A stretch of 64,000 nucleotides of DNA from Hordeum vulgare subsp. vulgare (GCF_904849725.1 NC_058520.1:318505186-318569185), one strand, 5' to 3'; counted from the first letter of the stretch, positions 35,900 to 47,561 are shown. Made by a program: numbers and translations. Notes: generated from the letters alone by a model not told the origin.

Positions 35900-38073
35900 C
35901 CTGTTAGACTCATCATTCCGTGCCTTCTCCGCCTCCACCAATGAAGTCGCCTCTCCTCCAGCTCCCTAATCTCCTTATCCTTCTCCGCCATAGCCGCCTG
36001 CATTGCCTCTCTCTCTTTCTGAATAGCAGCCTGCAACACAACTCATTGTTAGCAATGTAATCATATTGGTTCCAACGCACAACATAATGCGGAAAAATAG
36101 TTGAGTCCATTAAACTAACCTCGATGGTGAGCTTGACTCGCCGTGGACGACAGGTTATCTCCGGACAAGAGCTTGTTTGGCGTGCCTTTATCTGTCGGAG
36201 AGTACTAGGACAACGTATAAGGCCGTCTCCAATGGCGATTGAGCCATGGGGCCTCCCGTTGCCAGCTATCATCACCAGCTTTGGATCAATAGGCCCCTCG
36301 ATCGGGTTAAAGTCCTCCCCTTTCCTCGCCTTCCCGTGATCTCTGTACTTCACGAGCTTGTGGTGGGAGGAGAAGTTGGTGAAGTTTTCTGGATGCTCGA
36401 GGTCAGACTCAGAGAATGCCTTGACCTTCTTGTATGAGGCAGTATGGGCCATCGCATACATGTCGTACATCTATGGCACCTCCGTCTTATTGTGACGCGC
36501 CTAAAAGAGAGAGAGAGAGGAAAATTGTATTATAAAGGGCTCAAGATAGCATTAAGAATGATTTGCATGAGGCATGAAGCAAACCACATACCCAGTTCTC
36601 GCCAAATTGGATTAAGTTGACGCTCCCTTGATGGTGTGGCACACAACCCATTTTGCCACGCCTCTCCTTGGCGTTGTTGTGGCTGGCCTCCCACGTTTCG
36701 GAGCACCACTGATCCACCAAGGCCTCCCAACAATCCATCTTATCCACACACCATCTCGGGGGCACCTTAGTTAATAAAGAGAAATTTGAGCGCGTAAGAA
36801 CCAAATCAAGGAAACTAACTACAAAGCCTCAATAATATGTACTTACCTTCATGTAATGCTCCTTCTCCATCTTAGCATCACGACACTTCGCCTTGTCAAT
36901 CCTAATACGCCGCGTGGCATAGTAGTCTCGAAGATCCTGCACCCGAGCCTCGTGCCGAAAGTTTTGAAGTAGGTGGCGACATTCGGTTTCGATAACCTTT
37001 GCCGCGTCCTCCTCGTATCCCTCCTCACACCTGTAGTAGGTCTGCAAATAGCTATGGTTGATTTATAATTGTGTGAAGGAGAAATTACCCAGAACTTTCG
37101 GATCACCATGTCCGCCCTCGTGTCGCACAAAACACCTTCGATCTCCACCTCCGGCGGGGCCAGGGCACCCAAGTAGTGCTCCCAGGTCATTCCTACCTCT
37201 CACTCCCGACCGGGTAACGTAACAAACCCTCGGAAGTTTTTACGGCAAAGCACACCAAGGACGCTGTTGGGCTTGCAGACACCCTTGGCAACAATCCAAC
37301 CTCTACAGTATGACAAATTAAAGCCAAAACATTAGATATTTGAGAAAACGCGAAGGCAAAAGGTTAAATAAGAGTAAATTAACTTACTTGTCCCCATTTG
37401 GCCTAATCGACCACCTCTGCTCGGGGGTCGCCGGCACGAGCGGGAGCCCCAAACTACCATGCTGGTAGACGGTAGCCCCCTCACCCAGCTCCTCGTCGCT
37501 ACCAGCATGGCCACTTGGCTCAGCCCAGGTATCCCACTGGGTCTCTTGGGACGTACCCTCATCCCTGCTTTGCTCCAGAGTCGCCTGGAATGAAGCCTCT
37601 GGGACACGAGTCTCGTGGATCGAAGGCTCGTCGACCTGAGGCTCGTGAACCAGATACTGTGTAGCCTCTACCTCAGACGAATCCACCCTAGAAGTCCTGT
37701 GCACAGGTGAATCAGCTTGGGGTGGTGGCGGAGACCGTGTAACCTCCACCTCAGAAGGCGTGACAGCCACCGCCCTACCTCTCTCGCGGCCACGTGTACC
37801 TTTAGTACAACATAAATACCAACGTGAGTAATAAAATGTATATAAATACCAATATGCATACAAGATGAGTACAACATAAATACCAACATGAATACAACGT
37901 GTACCATTAGTACCTCTCGGCTTCGCGGGGGGTCGACCTCCTCTCATGGGGGGCGCTCCTTGCAGAGTAGAGAGCAACGCTCTCCGAAGAGGCGAGGCAT
38001 GAATGGAAGTACCCATCCCATCACCCACCGACGAAGAAGGAGCAGCGGAGTGCTTTCGACCCATTCCCACCAT
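35900..38073 (-). pseudogene. TNP1-like gene of CACTA transposon (multi-exon)
   Basis: Plant En/Spm-type accessory transposase protein, thought to bind subterminal repeats. Exons by splice-like signals (minus): 38073-37911 (MVGMGRKHSAAPSS), 37801-37393 (acidic, TPSEVEVTRS), about 37305-37095 (GWIVAKGVCKPNSVLGVLCRK then WEHYLGALAPPEVEIEG), 37047-36846 (TYYRCEEGYEEDAAKVIE), about 36765-36593 (VPPRWCVDKMDCWEALVDQW), about 36500-36121 (ARHNKTEVP then MYAMAHTASYKKVKAFSES) and a last exon from about 36033 (AAIQKEREAMQAAMAEKDKE, coiled coil). Donors GTAAGT at about 37392 and 36845 support this. A TGA near 37197 and a TAG just after KTEVP break it. The match to the Transposase_24 family is from memory. 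Confidence 0.65.
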
Positions 38074-38190
38074 CTTTCAACACCTGTCATGACAAAGAGT
38101 AAATGAAATTAGTACAACATAAATACCAACATGAGTAATAAAATGTATATAATTTAAGTGTATCATCGTCATAAATACCAACATGACTAA
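37801..38190. repeat. Dispersed AGTACAACATAAATACCAAC repeats in CACTA DNA
   Basis: The 20-bp word AGTACAACATAAATACCAAC occurs near 37804, 37869 and 38111, with a partial copy near 38170. Two of these continue with GTGAGTAATAAAATGTATAT/ATGAGTAATAAAATGTATAT. Two lie in the first intron of the TNP1-like gene and the others upstream of it. Their role is unknown; they could be transposase-binding repeats. Confidence 0.6.
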
Positions 38191-38257
38191 TAAAAATTGA
38201 ATACCTAACATGAACTCAAATTTATATATAGTATAATAGTTGAATACGTGACATGAA

Positions 38258-41117
38258 CTAATAACAATTGTGCTCGTCTATATATGCTTCGGGGCCAATA
38301 AATGCATCATGATCATCACTATCATCAATAAATGCATCATCATCATCACTATCACGAAGAACATGTGGAAGGCCACCATTATGTAATCGGTCAAGAAGTG
38401 ACAGGTCATCCGCAGCAGTAACCTCTTCTTCTTCTAGCTCTTCCTATTCGGGCTCAGGGGTTAAGACGGATTCACTGCCGTTGTCTACTTGAATGTTCTG
38501 GCGTGAAGTAGAGCGGTTCTTGAAACGTTTCTTGGACATACGTGTTTCTTGGAAGAATTCTCCTTCATATGTGTCTAGGTTAATGTGAGGTTCGTAATCC
38601 TCTTCATTGAGGGTAGGTGGTCTAAAATGTGGTGGCACTTCATAAACGTCATCCCAACCTTTGTGATTTGGATCAGTTTGGCAGGCCCACGGTAAATAGA
38701 AAACTTGTGTCTCCTGTTGAGCCGTAATATAGACATCGGGAACATCTAAGTGGGTGTTTTGGTTGATTTCGACTAGTCCTATATGTTCATGAGTCCTTCT
38801 AGTCTCCCTCGGCTCAAACCAATAACATTTGAAGACGACGACGGTCGGTGGGTTTTCACCATAGAATAGAAGTTCGCAAATTGCTTCAACTCTTCCATAA
38901 TACTCGGTGTCTCCTTCGCCGATAGCAGATACAAAACAATTTGTAGTCTTTAGGTCGGGCATAGATAGCACTTTTCCAAAGGTACGAAAGTGATACCCGT
39001 TGATGTTGTATTTGTCAAATGAATGGACCTTATAGTCAAAACCATTAGCGACTTGTCTCAACTTGGCGTCCATAGACTCTCCCCGTTAATACGAAAGAAT
39101 GGATGCATTAGCCGCAAATTAGACCAAGAAATCAAATGGGCCCTTAATGGTAATTAATTACCCTTTGTTTGAACCAAGAGATGAAACCGGGATAGTCGCC
39201 TCCATGCTTTGCGAGAAGCTCATACTCTTCGACGGAATCCTTTTCGATGACCGCTCCATCCGAGAATTCGGCGACGTACCGACTATATCAAATATCCAGG
39301 AATAAGAGTAGTTCAAATCAATTAGAAGTTGCGGAACAATAAATTACAGAGAACTTACTCGATGTACGGCCGCACTTCTGTTAGGTTGGTGAATATATAC
39401 AATGAAATGGTCTGCCATTCTTCGACATCCAATGATTTCCCTTTTGAAGCACCGGATGGTGCGAGCTTACCGTTGAATAGGCTGAGGTTGGATCGAACTT
39501 TTTTTGGATCGCCATCATTGTACCGAGGCTTCGGATTATGCAAATGATGATTTTTGGCTTCGTAGTGTGCTGTCATGAAGTTTGCCGCCTCCTCAGTAAT
39601 GAATGCCTCGGCCATCGATGCTTCAATTCTACATTTATTATTACACTTAGCTCGCAGCGTCTTCTGCATCCTCTCAGTTGAGTAGCACCATCGATTTTGA
39701 ACGGGCCCCCCCATTCTTGCCTCGGTCAGGAGATGCAAAATCAAATGTTGCATTTGATTAAAGAAGCCCGGTGGAAAGATCTTTTCTAATTTGCAGATCA
39801 ACTCCGGCACCAACTCTTCCATTTCATCTAGCATGCGAGGTGATAGTTCTTTCGCACAAAGAGAACAGAAGAAATAGCTCAGCTCTGCCAGTACTAGCCA
39901 TTCATCCTCAGGGATAAAGCCACGCAACATCACCGGCATTACCCACTCAATCCATATGTGCCAATCATGACTCTTGAGCCCAACTATTTTCAATTTCTCA
40001 CGACTCGCTCCCCTCTTTAGATTCGCAGCATACCCATCGGGGAACATCAACCGCATTTTCACCCACAATAGCATTTCCCTCATAACTGGCCTTTCAAGAT
40101 TCAACCATGCCTTTGGCTTCGCTATGCTTTGCTTTCCTTTGCATTGTCGCAAAATTTGCAATGGTCTATCACATAGAGCCTCCAGGTCGATTCTAGCCTT
40201 AGGATTATCTTTGGACTTCCCCTCTATGCCGAACAATGTACCAAAATTGGCCTCCACAATATTCTTTTCAGTGTGCATCATGTCGATGTTGTGTGGGCAA
40301 AGGAGGTCTTTGAAGTAAGGCAGATCCCATAAGCATGACTTGTGAGTCCAGGCGTGTTCCGTATTATACCCTTTGAAGTATCCTAGACGCAAAGGATCAG
40401 GCTCGAGAGCATTTAACTGATCAAGCGTCTGTTGGCCTGTCAACCAGCTGGTGCAGTGTTTTTGACAACTCTACCTTTGATGAAATTCTTCTTGTCTTTT
40501 CTGAACTTATGGTCACGATCCAGGAATTGTCTATGCATGTCGAAGCAAGAATACTTGCGACCAGCATGCAGCCAACGGAACTGAAGAGCTGCCTTGCATG
40601 TGGTGCACGGGAACCTTCCATGCACACACCAACCAGCGAATAGCGCAAACGCCGGATAATCATGCGTCGAGTACATGTACCACACATGCATTTTGAAATT
40701 TGTTTTGGTAGCCGCGTCGTAGGTCTTGATTCCATAATCCCAGGCTTCTTGCAACACATCCTTAAGCGGCTGCATGTACACATTCATATTCTTCCCCAAA
40801 TAATTGGGCCCTGGAATTATCAACGTCGGGAAAATGTTCTTTCTTTTCATAATCTCTCCGGGTGGCAAATTTAGTGGAATGACAAATACAGGCCAACAAC
40901 TGTATTGTGCTGCCGTCATACCATACACATTGAACCCATCCGTGCTGATGGCAACTCTAGGTTTCCTTGAATCTTCCGATTTATCCTTATGTAATGCATC
41001 GAAGTTCCTCCACGCAAAATCATCTGAATTGTGTACTAGCATCTTGTTCCTATCCACATCTAGTTCGGTTCTTTTGCCCAATTTGTACCATGTCATCTGT
41101 CTGGACGTCTCTTCGAC
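38258..41117 (-). pseudogene. TNP2-like transposase of CACTA transposon (truncated, broken)
   Basis: Main CACTA transposase. Segment 1 (41117-40440) holds the conserved Tnp2 core (STDGFNVYG, LPPGEIMKRKNIF, GPNYLGKNMNVYMQPLKD, CKAALQFRWLHAGRKY). A frameshift at about 40440 moves to segment 2 (40443-39355: CPHNIDMMHTEKN, then a DUF4218-like part with SYFFCSLCAKELSPRML and GGPVQNRWCYSTERM). Two introns follow (donors GTAAGT at about 39357 and GTAATT at 39161), with exon 39282-39162 (YVAEFSDGAVIEKDSVEEYE) and a last exon from about 39080 (DUF4216-like, MDAKLRQVANGFDYKV). A TAG at 38444-38446 breaks the last exon, but the frame runs on through an acidic Asp/Ser tail to 38258. The 5' end is missing; the apparent first 8 residues (MPVFSLFM) are antisense LTR. 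Confidence 0.88.
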
Positions 41118-42530
41118 CATGAAGAGGGAGAATACTGGCAACTGGAATTCTGGCCTGAAAGTGGAGCAAAGTTGAGATACCTATTCTGCGCAACTCCAAA
41201 TGCCGTGAAAATCAACGAAGATTTTTTTCCCAATTTATAAAAAATACTGGGCCGAAGAAGTGCCGGAGGGGCACCAGGGGGTGCCCACAAGCTTGCACGG
41301 CGCGACCACCCCCCAGGCCGCGCCATGGGGGCTTGTGGGCAGCCCACTGGCCCACTGCCCCCCTCTTATGTTGTATCGAGAGTTTCGTCCAGGAAAAAAA
41401 ATCAGAAGGGACGTTTTTCGTGGTTTCGCAGCAGCCACGAGGCGGAACTTGAGCAGAACCAATCTAGAGCTCCGGCAGGATGATCCTGCCGAGGAAACTT
41501 CCCTCTCGAAGGGGGAAATCGTCGCCTTCGTCATCACCAACACTCCTCTCGTCGGAGGGGACTCGTCACCATCAACATCTTCATCAGCACCATCTCATCT
41601 CCAAACCCTAGTTCATCTCTTGTAACCAATCTCCGTCTCGCGACTCCGATTGGTACTTGTAAGGTTGCTAGTAGTGTTGATTACTCTTTGTAGTTCATGC
41701 TAGTTGGATTACTTGGTGGAAGAGTTTATGTTCAGATCCTTGATGCTACTCATTACCCCTCTGATCATGATTATGATTATGCTTTGTGAGTAGTTACTTT
41801 TGTTCCTCAGGACATGGGATAAATCATGCTAATAATAGTCATGTGAATTTGGTATTCGTTCGGTATTTTGATATGTTGTATGTTGTTTTTCCTCTAGTGG
41901 TGCTATGTGAATGTCGACTACATAACACTTCACCATTATTTGGGCCTAGAGTAAGGCATTGGGAAGTAGTAAGTAGATGATGGGTTGCTAGAGTGACAGA
42001 AGCTTAAAGCCTAGTTTATGCGTTACTTCGTAAGGGGCTGATTTGGATCCACTAGTTTAATGCTATGGTTAGACTTTGTCTTAATTCTTCTTTCGTAGTT
42101 GTGGATGCTTGAGAGGGGGGTTAATCATAAGTGGGATGCTTGTCCAAGTAAGGGCAGTACCCAAGCGCCGGTCCACCCACATATCAAACTATCAAAGTAA
42201 CAAACATGAATCATATGAACATGATGAAACTAGCATGACAGAAATTCTCGTGTGTCCTCGTGAGCGTTTTTCCTCCTATAAGACTTTGTCCAGGCTTGTC
42301 CCTTTCTACAAAAGGGATTGGGCCAATTTGTTGCACCGTTGCTACTTTTTTTTCACTTGTTGCTTGCTACGAATCATCTCACCACACAATCACTTGTTAC
42401 CGACAATTTCAGTGCTTGCAGATTTTTCCTTGCTGAAAACCACTTGTCAGATCCTTTTGCTCCTCGTTGGGTTCGACACTCTTACTTATCGAAAGGACTT
42501 CGATTGATCCCCTATACTTGTGGGTCATCA
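41118..42530 (+). repeat. Element B 5' LTR, truncated
   Basis: Begins at the position equal to 13652 in the A 5' LTR (CATGAAGAGGGAG) and ends GGGTCATCA at 42530. It shares 5'-LTR variants with A (ATCAACGAAGA, GCAGCCCACTGG, CACAATCACTTGTTACCGAC). Confidence 0.92.
41281..41378 (+). promoter_or_regulatory. GC-rich hairpin plus decayed TATA box, B 5' LTR
   Basis: Inverted repeat 41281-41341 (GTGCCCACAAGC...GCTTGTGGGC), then TTGTATCG (41371-41378) where the 3' LTR has GCTATATGG. Confidence 0.6.
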
Positions 42531-42541
42531 AGACTCTTTTC

Positions 42542-42559
42542 TGGCGCCGTTGCCGGGGA
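42542..42559 (+). other. Primer binding site (tRNA-Asp), element B
   Basis: TGGCGCCGTTGCCGGGGA, a perfect 18-nt match to the complement of the plant tRNA-Asp 3' end as I know it, 11 nt after the LTR. Confidence 0.9.
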
Positions 42560-42636
42560 GTGAAGTGCCTTTGGTAAGTGGAACTTGGTAAGGAAACATT
42601 CATATAGTGTGGTGAAATTTATTGTCACTTGTCACT

Positions 42637-43605
42637 ATGGATATTAATCCTTTGAGGGGCTTGTTCGGGGTATATTCACCTCGAATGGAAGCACAAATAG
42701 TTGCTCCTCAAGTTTCTGCACCTACTGAAAATATTTTCTTTGAATTTCCTTCAGGTATGCTTGAGAAACGGCTCGCTAATCCTTTTAGAGGAGATGGAAC
42801 ATCACATCCAAACTTGCATCTAATCTATGTATATGAGGTTTGTGGTTTATTTAAGCTTGCAGGTGTGCCCGAGGATGAGGTCAAGAAGAAGGCCTTTCCT
42901 TTATCTTTGAAGGATAAGGTGTTGACATGGTATAGGCTATGTGATGATACTGGATCATGGGACTACAATCAGTTGAAATTGGAATTTCATCTAAAGTTTT
43001 ATCCTATGCATTTAGTACATCGTGATCGGAATTATATTTATAATTTTAGGCCTCGTGACAGAGAAAGCATCGCTCATGCTTGGGGGAGGCTTAAATCAAT
43101 GTTATATTCATGCCCCAATCATGAGCTCTCGAGAGAAATTATCATTCCGAACTTCTATGCTCGGCTTTCTCATGATGATTGCACCATGCTTGACACTTCT
43201 TGTACCGGTTCTTTTATGAAGAGAGATACTGACTTCAAGTGGAATTTATTGGAGAGAATTAAACGCAACTCTGAAGATTGGGTGCTTGAAGAAGGTAAGG
43301 AGTCAGGTATGAATTTCACTTTTGATTGCGTTAAATCCTTTGTTGAGACAAATACTTTTTGTGACTCTGAGATAGTAGCTTCATTGTGTGAATCTTTTGC
43401 TGCTAATATTGATCTCCCCAAACAGAAGTGGTTTAAATTTTATCCTCCTTTAGAAGTAAATGTAGTTAAATCCACTCCAGTTGAAGAGAGATTCATTGCC
43501 TATAATGATCCCGTGGTTCCCAGTGCTTACATTGAGAAACCTCCAGTTGAAGAGAGATTCAATAGGCTCTATCTCAACAGTTGCAATCCCAGTGCTTACA
43601 ATTAG
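42637..43605 (+). CDS. gag: gag, element B (open frame, altered C-terminus)
   Basis: Best-preserved gag in the window: 322 codons from ATG 42637 (MDINPLRGLFG) to the stop at 43605. Conserved blocks: LTWYRLCDDTGSW, NYIYNFRPRDRESIAHAWGRL, NHELSREIIIPNFYARLSHDD and WNLLERIKRNSEDWVLEEG. After YIEKP (about 43539) the sequence departs from A and C: a short stretch (VEERFNRLYLNSCNPSAYN) replaces PPFPVRIKDHSKAS, apparently by a local rearrangement that reuses the preceding PVEERF words. No CCHC zinc knuckle is seen in any copy. The product would be the particle protein, but loss of the conserved C-terminal block and of pol makes autonomous function unlikely. Confidence 0.82.
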   Translation: MDINPLRGLFGVYSPRMEAQIVAPQVSAPTENIFFEFPSGMLEKRLANPFRGDGTSHPNLHLIYVYEVCGLFKLAGVPEDEVKKKAFPLSLKDKVLTWYRLCDDTGSWDYNQLKLEFHLKFYPMHLVHRDRNYIYNFRPRDRESIAHAWGRLKSMLYSCPNHELSREIIIPNFYARLSHDDCTMLDTSCTGSFMKRDTDFKWNLLERIKRNSEDWVLEEGKESGMNFTFDCVKSFVETNTFCDSEIVASLCESFAANIDLPKQKWFKFYPPLEVNVVKSTPVEERFIAYNDPVVPSAYIEKPPVEERFNRLYLNSCNPSAYN

Positions 43606-44291
43606 GTTTTAACCTAGCATTTCTATTATCAAAGATCTTCTGTCTGAAGAAGTTGAGGGACATAATATTCACTTCTGTGAAGATGCTGCTAGAATTTTCT
43701 AAACCTCACGCTAGAGACAATCATAGGCATGTTGTTGGCATGCCTGTGGTTTCTGTTAAGATAGGAGATCATTGTTATCATGGTTTATGTGACTTGGGTG
43801 CTAGTGTTAGTGGAATACCTCAATCCTTATACAATGAAATCAATGATGAGATTGCAACTGTTGAGATAGAGCCTATTGATGTCCCTATTCAGCTTGCCAA
43901 TAGAGACACTATCTGCAATGTGGTAATTCTTAGGGATGTTGAAGTCTTGTGTGGTAAAACAAAGTATCCTGCTAATTTCCTCGTTCTTGCTACCGCACAA
44001 GATAGCTTCTGTCCCATCATATTTGGTAGACCTTTTCTCAATACCGTCAATGCTCATATTGATTGTGAGAAGCAAACTGTCACTTTTGGCTTTGAAGGAG
44101 TGTCACATGAGTTCAATTTCTCTAAGTTTGGTAGACAACCTGATGAAAAAGAGTTGCCTAGCAGGGATGAAACTATTGCCTTAGCTTCTATTGTCGTGCC
44201 TCCTACTGATCCCTTAGAGCAATACCTGCTTGAGCATGAAAATGATATGCATATGGATGAAAGGGATGAAATAGATAGAGTTGTCTTATAA
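43581..44291 (+). pseudogene. pol: pol: protease region, element B
   Basis: Protease with LCDLGASVSGIPQ and FCPIIFGRPFLNT. The frame overlaps the end of gag in another phase because of the rearrangement near 43540. It ends at TAA 44289-44291, where A has GAA (Glu). The C-terminal linker resumes at 44316. Confidence 0.87.
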
Positions 44292-44315
44292 CAATATCCT
44301 ATCCTTAAGAATAAC

Positions 44316-45946
44316 TTGCCTGTTGAACTGCTTGGGGATCCTCCTCCACCAATGTGTGATCCTGTGATCGAGCTTAAACAGTTGCCTGATAGTCTTAAGT
44401 ATGCCTATCTTGATGAAAAGAAGATATATCCTGTCATTATTAGTGCTAGCCTCTCAGAGCATGAAGAAAAGAAGTTGCTAAAAACTCCCAGGAAGCACCG
44501 TACTGCTATAGGATATAATGTTGTTGATCTTAAGGGCATTAGTCCCACTCTATGTCAGCACAAGATCAAAACCGATCCTGATTTCAAACCAGTTGCTGAT
44601 CATCAAAGGAGATTGAATCCTAAGATGAAAGAAGTAGTGAGAAAAGAAATACTAAAGCTCCTGGAAGCGGGTATTATCTATCTTGTTGCTCATAGCGATT
44701 GGGTGAGTCTGGTGCATTGCGTTCCTAAGAAGGGAGGTATTACTGTTGTCACTAATGATAAGGATGAATTGATCTCACAGAGGATTATTACTGGCTATAG
44801 GATGGTGATTGATTTTAGGAAGTTTAATAAGGCCACTAGGAAAGATCATTACCCTGTGCCTTTTATCGACCAAATGCTAGAAAGGCTGTCTAAACACACA
44901 CACTTATGCTTTCTAGACAGTTATTCTGGTTTCTCCCAAATACCAGTTGCACAATCTGATCAGAAGAAAACCACTTTCACCTGCCCTTTCGGTAACTTTG
45001 CTTATAGGCGTATGCCTTTTGGCTATGTAATGCACCTGCCACCTTTCAAAGATGTATGATGGCTATATTCTCTGACTTTTGTGAAAAGATTGTTGAGGTT
45101 TTCATGGATGACTTCTCCAGTTACGGGTCTTCCTTTGATGATTGCCTCAGCAACCTTGATCGAGTCTTACAGAGATGTAAAGACACCAATCTTGTCTTGT
45201 ATTGGGAGAAGTGCCACTTTATGGTTAATGAAGGCATCGTCTTAGGACATAAAATTTCTGAAAGAGGTATTGAAGTCGATAAGGCTAAGGTTTATGCAAT
45301 CGAGAAAATGCCATACCCCATAGATATCAAAGGTATTAGAAGTTTCCTTGGTCATGCTGGTTTCTATAGAAGATTCATTAAAGACTTCTCTAAGATTTCT
45401 AGGCCTCTTACCAATCTCTTGCAAAAGGATATTCCTTTTTTCTTTGACGATGATTGTGAGGAAGCCTTCGAAATACTTAAGAGGGCTTTGATAACTGCAC
45501 CTATTGTTGAAGCACCTGATTGGAACCTACCCTTTGAAATCATGTGTGACGCTAGTGATTATGCTGTTGGTGCAATTCTAGGGCAAATCGTTGATAAGAA
45601 GTTGAATGTTATTCACTACGCTAGTAAAACTCTAGACATTGCCCAGAGAAACTATGCCACTACGGAGAAGGAGTTTTTAGCAGTCGTGTTTGCATGTGAA
45701 AAGTTCAGGTCTTACGTAGTTGACTCCAAGGTCACTATTCACACTAATCATGCTGCTATTATGTACCTCATGGAGAAGAAGGACGCTAAACCTAGACTTA
45801 TCAGATGGGTTCTCTTGCTACAAGAATTTGATTTGCACGTTGTCGACAGAAAGGGTGCTGATAACCCTGTAGCAGATAAATTGTCTAGGCTGGAGAACGT
45901 TCTTGATGACCCACAACCTATTGATGATAGCTTTCCCGATGAGTAA
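44316..45946 (+). pseudogene. pol: pol: reverse transcriptase and RNase H, element B
   Basis: RT N-part in 44316-45059 ([26 protein letters not shown]). A 1-base loss near 45025 in the [10 protein letters not shown] block shifts the frame. The C-part is in 45056-45946 ([10 protein letters not shown] catalytic box; RNase H CDASD and [15 protein letters not shown]). The RNase H THTDHA motif is IHTNHA as in A. TAA 45944-45946 replaces the CAA codon of A. The frame then continues in 45947. Confidence 0.9.
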
Positions 45947-47297
45947 TTGAATTCCATCAATGCTTCACGTAGTGCACCGTGGTATGCTCATTATGCAAAC
46001 TATATCGTTACCAAATACATACCACCTAGTTTCACATACCAACAAAAGAAGAAATTCTTCTTTGACTTGATACACTACTTTTGGGATGATCCTCACCTTT
46101 ATAAGGAAGGATTAGATGGTATTATTAGACGTTGTGTACCTAAACATGAACAGGGACAGATCCTACAGAAGTGTCACTCTGAAGTCCATGGAGGACTCCA
46201 TGCGGGAGATAGAACTGCAGACAAGGTATTGCAATCAGGTTTCTATTGGCCCACTCTCTTCAAGGATGCCCGTAAGTTTGTCTAGTCTTGTGACGAATGT
46301 CAAAGCATAGGTAATATTAGCAAACGTCAGGAAATGCCTATGAACTAATCACTTGTCATTGAACCATTTGATGTTTGGGGCTTTGATTATATGGGACCTT
46401 TTCCAAAATCCAACGGGTATACGCATATCTTAGTTGTTTTTGATTACGTCACTAAGTGGGTAGAAGCTATCCCCACTAGTAGTGCTGATCACAACACCTC
46501 TATCAAGATGCTGAAAGAAGTTATTTTCCCTAGATTTGGAGTCCCTAGATATCTAATGACCGACGGTGGTTCAGACTTCATTCATGGTGCTTTCCGTAAA
46601 ACGCTTGCTAAGTACGATGTCAACCATAGAATTGCGTCTCTCTACCACCCTCAGTCCAGTGGTCGAGTAGAGCTAAGTAATAGAGATTAAACTGATTCTG
46701 CAAAAGACTGTCAACAGGTCTAGAAAGAATTGGTCTAAGAAGCTCGATGATGCACTGTGGGATTATAGAACTGCCTATAAGAATCCCATGGGCATGTCTT
46801 CGTACAAAATGGTGTATGGGAAAGCATGTCACTTACCTCTTGAGCTAGAGCATAAAGCTTACTGGGCAATCAAAGAGCTCAACTTTGATTTCAAACTTGT
46901 CGGTGAGAAGAGGTTATTTGATATTAGCTCGCTTGATGAGTGGAGAACTCAAGCATATGGCAATGCCAAGCTCTTCAAAGAGAAGGTTAAGAGGTGGCAT
47001 GATCAGAGGATACAAAAGCATGAGTTCAATGTAGGTGAATATGTCTTGCTATATAACTCTCGTTTAAGATTCTTTGCACGCAAGCTTCTCTCTAAATGGG
47101 AAGGTCCCTATGTTGTTGAGGAAGTATATCATTCCGGTGCTATCAAGATCAACGACACGGAAGGTAATTGTCCGAGAGTGGTAAATGGGCAGAGAATCAA
47201 GCATTATATCTCAGGTACTCCCATAAATGTTGAAAGCAGTATCATCAATACCATAACTCTGGAAGAATACCTTAGGGACATTTATCAGCCTGTTTGA
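45947..47297 (+). pseudogene. pol: pol: integrase, element B
   Basis: HHCC region in 45947-46285 (QKCHSEVHGGLHAGDRTAD: one of the HHAG histidines is Leu). TAG 46283-46285 and TAA 46346-46348 interrupt; the second is shared with A. Core in 46391-46690: LMTDGGSDF and [10 protein letters not shown], where the GQ of GQVE is GR. A 2-base loss near 46685 shifts to 46788-47297 ([16 protein letters not shown]). The terminal TGA is shared with A. Confidence 0.88.
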
Positions 47298-47409
47298 GAC
47301 TCCGAAAACGAAGAGGTATGAGATTAGGTAAGAAAACAGAGTCCAAAACTTTTCCAGTAGGAAATTTTCTCCGTTTTGGAATACTTGATAAAATACAAAA
47401 ACTGGAAGT

Positions 47410-47561
47410 AGTCCGGAAAGTGCGCGAGGAGGTGACAAGCCTGCACGGCGCGGGCCCACCCCCTGGCCGCGCCGTGAGGGCTTGTGGCCATCTCGTGCGC
47501 CTCCCGGACTCTGTTTTCATGCAGGGGACTCCTTCTGGTCTGGAAAAAATCATTATATATA
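47410..47561 (+). promoter_or_regulatory. 101-nt GC-rich hairpin plus TATA box upstream of ORF3, element B
   Basis: Arms pair across 47410-47510 (AGTCCGG...CCGGACT; GACAAGCC...GGCTTGTGG; CACGGCGCGGG...CCGCGCCGTG). TTATATAT follows at 47554-47561, about 85 nt before the ORF3 ATG. TTTTTTCTGTTGCAG just before the ATG (ending about 47634) resembles a 3' splice site. Confidence 0.65.

Larger units (their letters stand above)
35672..41117 (-). mobile_element. Internal fragment of a CACTA (En/Spm) DNA transposon
   Basis: Minus-strand TNP2-like transposase gene (41117-38258) followed by a TNP1-like gene (38073-35913), the usual order in plant CACTA elements. No CACTA terminal inverted repeats or subterminal arrays are visible at either edge. 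The left edge abuts the gag start of C (35671) and the right edge a truncated LTR of B (about 41118). It is therefore a fragment sitting exactly at the junction of the two duplicated units. Confidence 0.85.
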
